NCBI RefSeq assembly: GCF_040954645.1
Contig: NC_092810.1
Coordinates: 6,928,185-6,992,184, forward strand
Direction of reading: 5' to 3'
DNA from: Diabrotica undecimpunctata
Lineage: Eukaryota; Arthropoda; Insecta; Coleoptera; Chrysomelidae
DNA length: 64,000 nt
A program made the translations under genes and the position numbers. Below the pieces are notes generated by a model that was not told where the DNA came from, made no database searches, and saw nothing but the letters and a program-made list of their open reading frames with translations. This document shows positions 11,501 to 23,193 of this stretch, piece after piece; positions within the stretch are counted from its first letter, which is position 1; each line of letters starts with the position of its first letter.

Positions 11501-12569
11501 TCTTGATGTGCCTATCCGTTACGAATGTTGGCGATCATTATGGCAATCTTTATCTTATTTGCAGCAGTGCGGAAAAGCTGCACAGATGTTGTAATTAACC
11601 AGATTCTGAGGTTCTTTAACGAAGATGTTCTTTTTCTCTCTGGACCTCGTTTTCCAAATATTTTTCCTTGCAGGATGGCTTGAAGGAGAGCATATCTGGA
11701 TTTATTTCGCATAATATGTCCGAAGAACACTAACTTTCGAGATTTGTCCACCGAATCTTAAGCATTCTCCGATATAGCCACATCTCAAATGCCTCCAGTT
11801 TTGTGCACATATCTTCGTTCAAGGTTCACGATTCAACACCATAAAAAAGGACACAGAAGACGTAGCATCGCAGCATTCTTATTTTTGTATCAAGAGAGAG
11901 GTTGTGACTCTTGAAAAAGAAGAATTTATTATGGTGCCGAGGTAGTTGAAGTGCGTCACTTTTTCTGCAAGGGATTGGTTGACGTAGAGTTGACCTTCTG
12001 TTATTCTTTTCTTGCTAATTATCATCAGCTTTGTCTTCTTAACGTTAACATTGAGTCCATATTGTTGACTGTAATACGTGATTTTGTTCATAAGAACTTG
12101 TAGGTCTTCTAAATTGTCCGCAAATACTATGGTGTCATCTGCATATCTGATGTTGTTTAGCCAGTAACCATTTATTAGAATACCTCAGTTTCGTGCAAAG
12201 CTTCGATAAATACTCTTTCGGAGTACAGATTGACGATTAGAGGAGACAAAATACAGCCTTGCCTCACTCCACGCATGATTTTAACATAGTAAGTGTGTTC
12301 ACCTTTAACTCTGAGATTTGCTGTCTGATACCAGTAAAGATTTCTAATTATTTTCAGATCTTGGTTGTTAATTCCTGTTTCTTTAGTAGTTGCATCATCT
12401 TGGCGTGCTGTACTCGATCAAACGCTTTCTTGTAATCAACCAGACATGCGTATACGTCGCAGTTGACGTCTCTGCATCTCTGGAATAAGACTTGTACTGA
12501 AAACAAAGCCTCTCTACTACCAACAGCATTTTGTGAACCCGAACTGGTTGGGGGAAATTTAACTTTCAC
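11501..12569 (-). pseudogene. RTE-like LINE remnant with GAA tail
   Basis: From high to low coordinate: RT segment FGFR-like entry with SREALFSVQVLFQRCRDV and VDYKKAFDRVQHAKMM (12360-12569), the catalytic YADDTIVFAD box at about 12140, the thumb segment NYLGTIINSS (near 11950), and the tail KLVFFGHIMRNKSRYALLQ with KIFGKRGPERKR (11512-11751). It ends in TGAAGAAGAAG at about 11500. Frameshifts lie between each block. No endonuclease is present. The GAA-tailed ending is shared with several short LINE scraps elsewhere in the window. Confidence 0.8.
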
Positions 12570-13298
12570 ACAGCTTGTAGATTCTCTTATGAATTATCTT
12601 TAGGAACAATTTTAGAAGATAACTCATGAGGCTTATAGTACGGTAATCTTAGCATTTTTTTAGTTCTAGTTAGTGACCTTAAAACTGTATCTGTGCTAAA
12701 GTGTTTTGTGCTTCGCGGACTTGTATGAATCGGACAGTGAATCGGATGTTTAAATATAAGAACTCTACGAAAAAACTTTGACAAGATCTTAAGTTAGTTA
12801 TAAAGTTAATATTTAAATTACATATTAGTTAATGCTTGTATTCTTTTATTCCCACGTTAGTGTGTGGTCCTTCGAATTATAATTTATTACATTACCTATT
12901 ACACTCTAAATGGTAGTAAGATCTTCCCACATTTTTAATGGTTTTGGGGCCAAATTTAAACCAATCTTCTATCTGATTAGAAGCTTAAATAACGTCTGCA
13001 CATTCTGACTGAATTCTGTATATGGTATAGATGTATATGGTTTTTGTGCAGTACTCTTCAGACAGAACTGTCACTAGTACCATTGGCTCTTAAGTTTACT
13101 TTAGTTATGTTGATTATATGTTATAAGTAAAGGATTTTAAGCAATATTTTGAAAATTTGTCAGGTACTTCTGTATAATTCACTTTATATTGCCGTGATAT
13201 ATTTAAATAATATTTAAAATGATTTTTATTTTTATTTATCATATGGTATACAATAAGAATACATAATTAAAAATCAATATAAAACGTTAAATGAAGTA
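12570..13298. other. No gene seen
   Basis: Non-coding by inspection. The 3' untranslated end of the Jockey-like element probably occupies about 13215-13298. Confidence 0.45.
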
Positions 13299-15230
13299 TT
13301 ACAAACGAACATCTAATGTATTATTAATATAATGTAAAACATTTTCGGTCGCATTCGGGGACTCATCGAAAACTTCAAGAAATCGCCTTCTAGGGCAGTC
13401 TTCAACAATGTGACAGACATCTATATCTATATAAGCTGTCAGCACATCTACCGCTGCTTGTTCTTATTCTGTTTAGCGTTGTCCATGTATTGCGGGTCAG
13501 TTCAAAACCTGGCGGTTTCTGATCGATACAGGCCATTTGGTGTGCTTCTTGTGATGAGTCGCTCTTCCATTGTCTTCTCCAAGTGTTGATGAGGTTGAAA
13601 TGTTCCTGATGTAAGGAGTTGGCTCTTAGCAATGGAGGATATCTAGAGCACAGTCTGTTTATTGCAATATCAAGCTTATCATGGTGGATGGGTAGCTGAT
13701 GGTTAGCCTCGATGTTTCGATATTCTTTAAGGAGAGAATGACTTCTTTGCAGTTTTGGCGGTGGAATGTGACTCAGAATGGGAAGCCAATAGTTCGGTGT
13801 GGGTTTTATTGCCTGAGATCATTCGCATTGTCTGGTTTAATTGGGTATCAATAATCTTCGTGTGTTTGCTATTGAGCCATACCGGGGAAGCATATTCAGC
13901 CACCGAGTATACAAGTCCAAGAGCGTGTGATCTAAGTACGGAGGCTGAGGATCCCCATGTAGTGCCACATAGCTTTTGGACTATATTATTTCGCGTTTTC
14001 AGTTTTGCTGCCGTTTATTGTGAGTGTATTTTTAAAACTTATTGTTCTGTCCAGAGTCACTCCAAGATATTTTGGTGTTGAGTTATGAGTGAGAAATCTG
14101 TTCTCAAAGTGAACGGAAGGTTTTTTGTTGGCTTGGGCATTATTTGGATGGAAACAGCTCACTTTGGTTTTCGTTGCATTGGGCTGTAGCCACTGCGAAA
14201 CTATTTTCCCATAACGGCAAATTCATCCGTTAATATTGTTTCTGTAATATCCATGCTATTATGTCTTGCTGCAATGACTCAGTTGTCAGAGTAGCCAAAT
14301 TTCTGCGAAGCTGTCCCAGGTAGGTCCGCGATGTATAAATTAAACAGTAAGGGTGCCAAAACAGATCCCTGTGGCAGTCCATTGCTGAGCTTCATTTGGA
14401 CACTTTTAAAGTTCCTCATTGTGACTTGAAAAGGTCTGTCGGTGAGCATGCTATCAATAAGTTTAGTTGCCTTTTGACACGGATTAGTTTGCAGATTAGT
14501 CCTTGTCTCCATACAGTATCATATGCAGCTGATAGGTCAACGAAAGCAATGGATGTTTGTTGCTTTCTTTGAAAAACTGCTTCAATATGTGTTGTTAGGG
14601 ATAGGATCTGATCTGTGCAGCTGCGGTTAGGTTGGAACTTGCTCGATAGGTATCAATTCAAATACGTTCCTTCTAATTCTATTGTACGTTAACCTTTCAA
14701 TAGTTTATAGACACAGCTCAGCAATGCAATTGGTTGGTAGTTTTGGGGCTGGTCATTTGCCTTTCTTGTTTTTAATATGACTATAATGGAGGCCTTTCTT
14801 AGTAAATGGGGGATTTCTCCTGATTTTAATATATCTATATAGAAATCAGCCAGAGATTTCTAAAACATATTTGCCACAGTGGAGTAAAATTTCTGGATGG
14901 ATATTATCGGAGCCGGGTGCCTTTCCAGACTTAATTTCTGATATTGCTGAAATAACTTCTTTTAGAGAAAACTAGTTAGAATATTCAGATGTAGGCGGGC
15001 ATGCAGACTTTAGTATTTGTAGTTCTTGTTTTACTTTGGTGGTGTGGTCACGATCTCTAGGTGCTCATGAGGTTGCTACAATGTGAGAGGCCACTCTGTT
15101 GGGAGCTATTGGTACTTTGTCTCTAGTTGGAAGTCTGCTACTACCAAGTTTTCTAAATAAAGACCATGCTTTTCTGCTTGATTTACTAAAGTCTGATTTT
15201 TCCACATTAAAAATGATACTTTTAAAATAC
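13299..15230 (-). pseudogene. Jockey-like LINE ORF2 remnant
   Basis: Minus-strand non-LTR retrotransposon. Blocks in order: ISEIKSGKAPGSDNIHPEIL (near 14930, RT entry), FVDLSAAYDTVW (near 14530), LSNGLPQGSVLAPLLFNLYI (near 14360, RT block with PQGSVLAPLLF), a degenerate YSDN in place of the catalytic YADD near 14285, and a C-terminal segment through HPLPIHHDK to a terminal CHIVEDCPRRR-like zinc-knuckle region and stop at 13299. Multiple frameshifts separate the blocks and the catalytic aspartates are lost, so it is inactive. The PQGSVLAPLLF signature is typical of the Jockey clade. Confidence 0.75.
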
Positions 15231-16535
15231 TTAGTAAAATAATTTTTACTTCATAAGTAAAATAGTATATCTTCGTATTTGATGGCGCGTTATCTCCTTC
15301 TCATTACCAATCTTGAAATAATAGGCAAGTTTTATTTTATCATAGTCACGTTTAAAAAGTACTAATGCCTTCTCCTTATACGAAGTTAAAAAACAGGTAC
15401 TGACCCTACTTAGGTACTACCTAACCGGCCAATCAAGAAATAAGATTATAAAATAACATCATTGGGTCAGAAAAATTTCTACCTCTCTTAGGAAAAGGTA
15501 GTTTTGTTGTATGTAAATATGTGCTCTTCCGTGACAGTAGTGTCGTACTGAATTTCGTAGTGGGTTTAATGTGTTGTGTGTGTGTTTTTATTTTTATTAA
15601 AAGGGTCAGTATCAGAAGGTAATGATAATTTAATTGTTAAAAACTGAACAAGAAAATATTATTTATACGAATAATTAATAATCCATCTTAGTTGTTACAT
15701 ATCAATTTTTTCTATTTTTATTACTTTTATTTATTTTAATGTATTAAATGGCTTTTATTTCTTTCTAAAATAACACAATTTTTTTATTTAATATATTTTG
15801 TTTGCCTTCTGTTCTTTGCACCATTTATGGTCCATTCTATTGACGTTTTTTTAATGGAATATCAAATGCTTTGTTTTAAAGTTTCGATCCCAGTTGCTAC
15901 AATTTGTTCACAAATTGTTGAGAGCACGAAATATGCCTCAAACTCATAAAACGGTCATAAATCATAGGCGTTCCTAAGGTGTTTATTCATTAAATAATAA
16001 TATAATGTTTTAATACTGTTATATATATAATATTGATAATATTTTAATACTAATATATTTAGCAAAAAAACAATTAAAACTTTCACGGCTAATGTTGGTT
16101 ATTATATTATATTAATAAAAATAAGAATTTAACCATTAACAATTTTGTAAATAAGAATACCTTATCTCTTTGGATATTTCAATACTAATCTTCGCGTTTA
16201 ATCACTTTACTAGAAAACCTGGAATTCATATCCGAAGGTACTATTCGTTTCAAGATAATTAAGATGGAATTCCCCAGATTTTTAATAATATAATTATATT
16301 CGAAACTTAACTTGAAAGGGTGAAGTTATTACGAACGAAAATAATTTTTTTGTTTAGTACGTTTTTGATCGCATGTAATTTACGGCTCGTCGGTGTTTCC
16401 GCGTCTACGGCAGTAATTAGCGTCTCGAATATTTATTTTGCGAATTATATGCAGTGCGTGAGTGATTTTTTATTCCATATACCTACGAACATATACGTAC
16501 CTTTCGCTCGTGTTCGTTTTGTTGGATTGTTTGTG
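15231..16535. other. No gene seen
   Basis: AT-rich sequence between a Jockey-like remnant and a Tc1/IS630-like transposase. It may hold the 5' end of the latter, but I could not match terminal repeats. Confidence 0.4.
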
Positions 16536-17896
16536 ATGGCTTCATCATCAAGTTTTACACCGGTACTGTTGCGTACAGTCTGTCTATTCACCAAGAGAGA
16601 AGACTATTGTCCTGAATGTTCACGATGCTCTGGTTTCTCAGAATCCCACAAACACTGTTCGCAACATAGTCGAAAGTTGTGCCAACATGACTGGCGTAGG
16701 AGAGTCAACTTTATATAGGTTCCTATCAGAAAGAAAAAAACACGGTATAGCTAACCCAAACACAAACGAACACTTAAAGAGAGGGAAAAAGCCTATTGAA
16801 ATTGATGAATTTGCCAAAAATGGTATTCGAAGGAAAATTCATGGATTTTTTTTCAAAAAAGAAATACCAAACCTAAACAAAATTTTACAAGAAGTTAGAG
16901 ACGACCCGGATTTGCCTCATATCGGAAGAACTAAATTGTGGCAAGTTTTAAAAGAATTAAATTTCCGGTGGGAGAAATCAGACCGAAAATCACTTTTGAT
17001 TGACCGGGAGGAGAAGATGATGTTGGAGAAGAAATTATCTAAGATTCATACGAAAATTCCGGGCTGAAGAAAGGCCCATCTTCTACCAGGATAAAACGTG
17101 GGTAAACTCAGGTCATACTCTAAAAAAAATTTGGTCAGATAAAAATATATTAAGCTCCAGGCAAGCCTTTATGAAAGGTTGGTCTACTGGTATCTCTCCA
17201 CCTTCTGGTAAAGGCAGTAGATTAATAATTTCTCACATTAGCAGTAAAAAAGGATTTGTTAAGCATGGTTTGTTGGAATTTCATTCCAAAAGTACAAAAG
17301 ACTATCACGAGGAGATGACAGCTGATGTTTTCGAAGAGTATTTTGAGCAAATGATTGAACACATACCACCAAATTCAATTATAGTATTAGATAATGCACC
17401 TTATCATTCACGACTAGTAGAAAGACTTCTAACGAATGCGTGGAAGAAACAGGATATTCTTGACTGGCTGCGGAATAAGTATCTGCCCTACGAAGATGGA
17501 ATGGTAAAAGCAGAACTTTTAAAAATTGCCCGGCAACACAAATCTAAGTTCAAGAAATACGTAGTTGACAAAATGGCGGAAAGGCGAAACATCACAGTCT
17601 TTAGACTTTCACCCTACCACTGCGAAATAAATCCAATTGAACTCATTTGGGCACAAATGAAAAGTTATGTGGCTAGAAAAAATACGTCATATAAAATACA
17701 AGTTGTACGTGAATTGTTATACGAGTCTTTATAACATATTACAAAACAAAACTGGAAAGATGCAGTAAGACATGTAATAGAAGAAGAACAAAAAATGTGG
17801 GATCTTGATAACATAATTGATGCGACCGTAGAGATTATTAACCCTCAAGACGACTCGGATTCCGAAGTTGATCTTATTTATTTTGAATTTGAATAG
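16536..17896 (+). pseudogene. Tc1/IS630-like DDE transposase, frameshifted (copy 1)
   Basis: A cut-and-paste transposase relic. The helix-turn-helix region reads NMTGVGESTLYRFLSERKK (about 16687). The DDE core follows: first Asp in YQDKTWVNSGHT (17084), second Asp in IIVLDNAPYHSR (about 17390), and Glu in NPIELIWAQMK (about 17630). Breaks: a frameshift near 16590 between MASSSSF and REKTIVLNVHDAL, a second near 17048, and a premature stop at 17732 followed in frame by an acidic tail ending at 17896. A related copy lies on the minus strand at 61730-62858. The catalytic residues survive but the frame does not. Confidence 0.85.
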
Positions 17897-17953
17897 TTTT
17901 CTAATCGTAATTATATAAGGTAAGTAATAGTAGTTGTAATCGTAAGGTATTAA

Positions 17954-18352
17954 AGGGGAAAGGCGCAAAATGTCGCCTGTCAAAATGTTCAATGTGTTTT
18001 AAATGTATCCATTTTTTTTTTCAAATCCTGAAAAAACTAAAAAGCATTTTTGAAAAATTTAAAAGCAGAATGAAATATTTTTTAGAATAAATAAAAAGTT
18101 TCTTTTGCATGCAATATTTTCAATTAAAAATTATACTATATTTTCTCTTTTATTTTCACCCCTGTTACATAACATATTAAAATAAACACTGTAGAAGTTT
18201 TCAAGGACTTTCTGCCCTGAGTAATAATGTAATCTTTCATTCTGCGTTTAAATTTTTCAAAAATATTTATTAGTTTTCTCCGGATTCGAAAATAATGGAT
18301 ACATTTAAAACACATTGGAAATTTTGCCAGGCGACATTTGGCGCCTTTTTCC
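17954..18352. mobile_element. Foldback MITE flanked by TTAA
   Basis: Two arms of about 125 bp (17954-18078 and 18230-18352) are reverse complements with scattered differences. Both edges contain AAAGGCGC followed by ATGTCGCC, and the inner ends share GCAGAATGAAA. TTAA lies immediately outside at 17950-17953 and 18353-18356. A 4-bp TTAA duplication is the hallmark of piggyBac-type insertion, so this is probably a non-autonomous member of that group. No protein is encoded. Confidence 0.75.
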
Positions 18353-18356
18353 TTAA

Positions 18357-19174
18357 TTAAATAAATGTATCTTTTACAAATGGCAAGAAACTTTTTATTT
18401 TTGAACAAAATAAATAAGTTTCATTAAAAAATACAATTTACATAAGAACAATTTAAAAAATATATTTATTTAGTTTAAATAAATGTTTCAATCAGATGTT
18501 CATCTCTAACCATTCAAAATACCCCCGTAATAGGATTATAAGGTATTGTATTCCTTCAGATATAAGGTGGGTTAGTCGAAAACGTCTTAAACCGTCAGTT
18601 TTAGGTTGGTTTTTACTATTATATCGTATTACCTATCCTCTCTGTATTTTAGTTTTCTAATTAGGGTTAAACTTGTAGTGAGCTAGCAACAAATTGTGAA
18701 CCGGGTATAGACAAATTCCACACCACGGCCTCTAAACTCCGAATAAATTGCACTATCACAAAATATCGACTGCGAAAGCCCACACTACATAATAAATAAT
18801 AATAAAAAAGCGACAAAAACATCTTTATCTTTCCTTGTAAATTATTTACCTTGACATTTATGTAAATGATATTCAAGCGTTTTGATCTTTATCACGCTAT
18901 ACAACAAATTAGTAATATCAAATGATTATAGCAGTCCGTATCTCGACGGTAAAACAGTGTTCACATAAATATATACAATTGTAGAAAAACTTAAGTGCAT
19001 AATATTTTGTGCAATCTATGTGGGTTTGCGTGACGCTGCGATCAAAAGTTAAAAAAGTAAATAGTACTTAAATAAAACAATATAAGAATATTTTCATTAT
19101 TCTAAGTTAAGTGCGACATCAGCTCATATTCCCCATATTTTAACGTAAGTATTTTTTATATATTACCTTGAGTC
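18357..19174. other. No gene seen
   Basis: AT-rich flank of the Mutator-like element. I found no coding similarity. Confidence 0.5.
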
Positions 19175-19182
19175 ATTCTTAA

Positions 19183-21122
19183 GGGCGTAGGAAATTTCGA
19201 CACTAAGCAGGTAGCGACTAAAATTTAATGGCAATTTTCGACACCAGCCCCAATTCCCGTTTTTATCTTACAGGTATATTCGACACCAAATAAATATAGC
19301 TGCGACATAAATAAAATACCATAATTAATTAATTTATTTATTTTAATAAAAGTAATGTGCATTTTATTTCTTTATAACTGTAATAATATCTAAATATAAT
19401 ACAACTAGTACCTAATTTTTGTACATTTTACCGTTAATATACTTGTATACAATGATTTATTTGCTATTATAGGAATGATAAGATACAGCTTTTATAAAAT
19501 CTAACCTACGTATTTGTTGGGATCGTAGTTTATCCATCATTTTCTCCAAAAATGCCAATTTAGCCTTAACAGTAGTATCTTTGATTTTTGCTGGTATATG
19601 TAAACTATTTATTTTGACATAAGTGTCTACTTGAAATTCTTTTAACTTTTCAATAAAAATAAAAATAGAAGGATGTGTTGAATAAAAAGAAGAATTAAAT
19701 CTCGAATGAAAGGATTCACAGGCATTTGTGGTCCTCGCAATAGACGGATTCTGATTAGACCATATGTGTGGTGGAAATAGAGCGCTATCGAAAATGTAAT
19801 TTTCCAGTAAATAATCTGCATATATATCAAGTGTTGCGTTTATAGGTTTATATGACATTAAATCATAAAGAAAGCATTCTTCAACTTCTGCTGGATTTAA
19901 ATAAGTTAAACCAAACGTATGCCTTAACCATTTTCCAATTTCTGAATTTGTATCCTTATATTCTTGTACCAAACCCAAAGATTGAATTTTTTTAAACCAG
20001 TTTTGGTGTAAGTGAAAACGGCATCCACTAATTTTTGCATTGGGCCACATATACAATAAAGCAAAATGAATTGCTTTTTCAAAGTCCACAAATATTTCAG
20101 TTGGCTCTAATGATAATTGAAATGTTTCAAAAATCTTAGACCTTAATAAAGAAAATAAATTTTTGTATGTCATTGACAATTTGTCCTTTAACAAACAGTA
20201 TGCTAAAGGAACATAATGTCCATTTTCCAAGCCATGTATAGTAAATAATTGTAGAAAATATTTGGTACTGTATGAAAATCTACCATCCATATACAAAGTT
20301 TTTAATTTACACAACAAACGAATATTTGTCTCGCATGAAAATACAATTACATTTAATTCAGGATGATTTAAAAACAAAAAACTTTCATTGCGACAGGTTT
20401 TAGGAGAATAATTACTAACCGCGTTATGGACTTCTGATATGCTTCTTGGTAACGGACCTGGTAACAGTTTACGACGACAGTTGTAAATGTTCTTTCTTAT
20501 GCTAGCTATGTCAGGAACCGTCAGCAAATTGGCATCACACTCAGCAACAGCAGTTCTTGTAATTTTGGCAGGCTTTTTCGATATGTCCTCTTGGGCTTTT
20601 CTTTTACATACATTGGTTACCATCTTTACTTCAAGCTTTTTTGGATCGGCTTCATGATTATGTACCAAATCACTTCTTGTGATGGTGAGGTCCTCACAGC
20701 CTATTGTAAACACTTTTGCGGAACACTTAGTGTTTCTTTGGATGCAGCGCCAAAATATCTCACCGCTTTTTAACACTTTCTGTTTCGAGAACGAATGATG
20801 CTCCACCACTAATAAATCTCGACCACGGGAACTTTTTATCAAACTCATTTTTTAAATATCCGTATACGTGCACAAGTCAACGTCAAACAAGAAATAAATT
20901 ACAACTGAAATAATTTAGTCACAAGTACACAAGTGCCACGCCCCCCGCCGTGACAATAAATATTGGGAAAACCCGCTTGTCCTGCTTGGGTGCAAATGTC
21001 CATCGCCGCTAATTACCTACCTACCTGTTTTACGCCGCGGTGTCGAAATTTCCTATAATAAAATTTGACCCTTCGATTACCCCAGGTACAAAGACAATTT
21101 GGTGTCGAAAGTTCGCCCGCCG
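19183..21122 (-). mobile_element. Mutator-like (MULE) element with TIRs and 8-bp target duplication
   Basis: The element is bounded by 22-bp imperfect TIRs (19183-19204 and 21101-21122, 16 of 22 bases matching, with a shared TTTCGACAC core). The direct repeat ATTCTTAA sits exactly outside both ends (19175-19182 and 21123-21130). Extra copies of the CGACACC motif occur inside both ends (near 19240, 19270 and 21040) and could be transposase-binding sites. The only gene is an uninterrupted transposase at 19457-20848 on the minus strand. An 8-bp duplication is at the low end for MULEs. Size is 1940 bp. The intact gene and clean ends suggest a young insertion. Confidence 0.85.
19457..20848 (-). 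CDS. MULE transposase with FLYWCH-type zinc finger
   Basis: A 463-aa uninterrupted protein. The N-terminus (about residues 1-75) resembles a FLYWCH DNA-binding finger: a tryptophan-cysteine unit WRCIQRNTKCSAKV followed by HNHEAD. After a basic linker comes a MULE-type catalytic domain: first Asp in TLYMDGRFSYSTKYF (about residue 187), second Asp in EIFVDFEKAIHFA with the C/H motif GCRFHLHQNWFKKI, and the Glu in TNACESFHSRFNS. The first ATG is used because it immediately precedes the finger and lies shortly inside the TIR. Length suits a compact insect MULE protein. No intron is needed. All three catalytic acids are present, so it may be active; this is inference from sequence alone. Confidence 0.85.
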   Translation of the reverse strand: MSLIKSSRGRDLLVVEHHSFSKQKVLKSGEIFWRCIQRNTKCSAKVFTIGCEDLTITRSDLVHNHEADPKKLEVKMVTNVCKRKAQEDISKKPAKITRTAVAECDANLLTVPDIASIRKNIYNCRRKLLPGPLPRSISEVHNAVSNYSPKTCRNESFLFLNHPELNVIVFSCETNIRLLCKLKTLYMDGRFSYSTKYFLQLFTIHGLENGHYVPLAYCLLKDKLSMTYKNLFSLLRSKIFETFQLSLEPTEIFVDFEKAIHFALLYMWPNAKISGCRFHLHQNWFKKIQSLGLVQEYKDTNSEIGKWLRHTFGLTYLNPAEVEECFLYDLMSYKPINATLDIYADYLLENYIFDSALFPPHIWSNQNPSIARTTNACESFHSRFNSSFYSTHPSIFIFIEKLKEFQVDTYVKINSLHIPAKIKDTTVKAKLAFLEKMMDKLRSQQIRRLDFIKAVSYHSYNSK

Positions 21123-21130
21123 ATTCTTAA

Positions 21131-21864
21131 TGTACAAGGTACATTAATCCCTTACAGCATGATTTTTTTATTTTTTATAAAAAAATCTGATTACAAATTT
21201 GACTTCAAGATTACGGTCCGACACAAGGGTCCGATGACTACAAGGGTTATGGTCCGACCCGATATCAGCACCATGATATGTTCTGGCTGATGTTATTGCG
21301 TTTCTGAATATTTTATTCACCATAATGTAATCAATTTGGTTTCTGATGATGTGATCTGGGATGTCTTGTGGTGATCTCTACGTATATAATCGCCTAGCTG
21401 GTAGTTTAAAGAAACTGTTGGTAATTACCAGTTGTTCTTTCACAGCGAGGTGATCAGGCGATCTCCGCGTTCGTTTCGTTCCCCCAGTCCAAATGGTCCT
21501 ACAGTTTCTCCACATCTACCCTTTCCCACTTTGGCATTTAAGTCTCCTATAAGAATTTTTTTTTTTCGTTTTTGTGAAGTTTTTTCAGGACACTCATTAG
21601 TTTCAAATAGAAAGTTTCGATCTCTTCGTCTATTTTGTCTGCAGTCGGTGCATATACCTGGATTATGTTGGTCTTAACAAGGAAGGCGTTAAATTGAATA
21701 AGGAGTATTCTCTCTGAGATTGGGACGAAGTTTGTGACGTATTTAGAGATGTTCTTATTCACTATGATACCAACTTCGTTAATATGTAGGTCTTCGCTAT
21801 TTCCAGACTAATAAATCTGGTGGTCACGTACTGTGCACTGTCCAGGTCCAGTCCAGCGCATTTC
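21131..21864 (-). pseudogene. LINE apurinic-type endonuclease fragment
   Basis: Reading on the minus strand from MRWTGPGQCTVRDHQIY at about 21864, the frame continues through VGIIVNKNISKYVTNFVPIS and NIIQVYAPTADKIDEE (21547-21762). These are the core strands of the APE-like endonuclease domain of RTE-type LINEs. It then decays into stops and frameshifts toward 21200. The MULE element adjoins its distal end. It lies downstream of an RT fragment on the same strand, the reverse of the normal EN-RT order, so it is a separate copy or a rearrangement. Confidence 0.7.
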
Positions 21865-22845
21865 CATTACTTGTTTATTACTGATGCCACCAATTTCTAT
21901 TTTAAATCTGGTTGGTTCTTTGCTGATTACTATTGTTTTAGTTTTTTGAGAGGAAAATGTCATATTAAATTCTTTTGCTCTTTTGTTAAATCTGTGGACC
22001 AGTTTTTGCCGACTATCTTCATCTTGAGCTATCAATATTGCGTCGTCTGCGTAACAGAGTATTTTTATTTCTTTGTTTCCCATTCAGTGTCCTCTTCCTT
22101 TGTTAACTCATTTGATGATTTCATACATGTTTAAATTAAAGAACATAGGGCTCAATGAACTCCCTTGTCTTATTCCGCTGACTATTTTTATAGGTTCTGT
22201 AAGTTGTCCGTCTATTCCAACTCCCATTTTCTTATTTTTGTAGATGTTTTCAATAGTTTTTATAATGGTTAGGGGAACTTATCTATTATACAGAAGATGA
22301 ATTACATCTTTGAGTCTTACTCTGTCAAACGCTTTCTTCAGGTCAATAAGCAGAGAAAAGCTGGTCTACTGTACTCTAGTATTTTCTCAGTAATTTGCTT
22401 TATAACGAATATTGCATCTGTACCCGATCTTCCACTATGCAAACCCTGTTGTTCATCTGCTAAACTTATCCTCTGATTTATTAGCACTTGTAAAATTTTA
22501 GTTGTAAATTTTAGGGTAGTACTTAACAAGTTTATACCTCTGTAGTTTTCTGGCTGGGTTTTATCTCCTTTTTTGAATAGCAGAATTAGTTTGCTCGTTT
22601 TCCATTCTTCCGATATTTTATTGTGTTTTATAATTTTATTAATTAATGTTGTTAGTTTTTCTGTAATTTCTGCTCCACAATATTTCAGTAATTCGTTTGG
22701 TATCCCGTCTTTATCTGCTGCTTTTTTGTTTTTTAGCTTTTTAGGTATTTTTCCAACTGCCTGTATATTTATATTAAGTTCGCCATTTGTGGTAATTTCT
22801 CGTGTTTCCGGTTCTAGCGTCGTTTGTTTTTGCTCTGTATAGAGT

Positions 22846-23119
22846 TTTTTTAGTCGATCGGATAGCCAAGCGGGCTGGGCGGCTGGCTTCTCCTTCGCTT
22901 CACTGCGAGAGATGTCAGTTCGATCCCCAGCTCGGTGTACAGAAAACAAAAAGGCTAACGCAGCAGTTTAAAATTCTAAATGAATCTGCGGCTTAGTCTA
23001 GAATATACTGGTATCTAATTGGCCTATGGTGGAGCAGTACGGCAAGAGATAAGGGCTTGCGGCTCGGTGATACTTCTCCATAGATCCCTACCGGAAGGGC
23101 GTGTGCCGCCTAAATATCG

Positions 23120-23190
<71 letters not shown>
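22846..23190 (+). mobile_element. tRNA-derived SINE ending in (TA)n
   Basis: The 5' head looks like a tRNA gene turned retroposon. A perfect RNA polymerase III A box TAGCCAAGCGG lies at 22863-22873, and a perfect B box GTTCGATCC at 22918-22926, 44 nt apart. A tRNA-unrelated body of about 190 nt follows, and the element ends in an uninterrupted (TA)n tract at 23122-23190. It interrupts a minus-strand LINE whose coding similarity resumes on both sides. No clear target duplication was found, partly because the edge is AT-repetitive. Confidence 0.75.
23122..23190. repeat. (TA)n microsatellite, about 34 units
   Basis: Uninterrupted alternating TA at the 3' end of the SINE. Open frames through it are repeats of Tyr-Ile and have no coding meaning. 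Confidence 0.95.
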
Positions 23191-23193
<3 letters not shown>

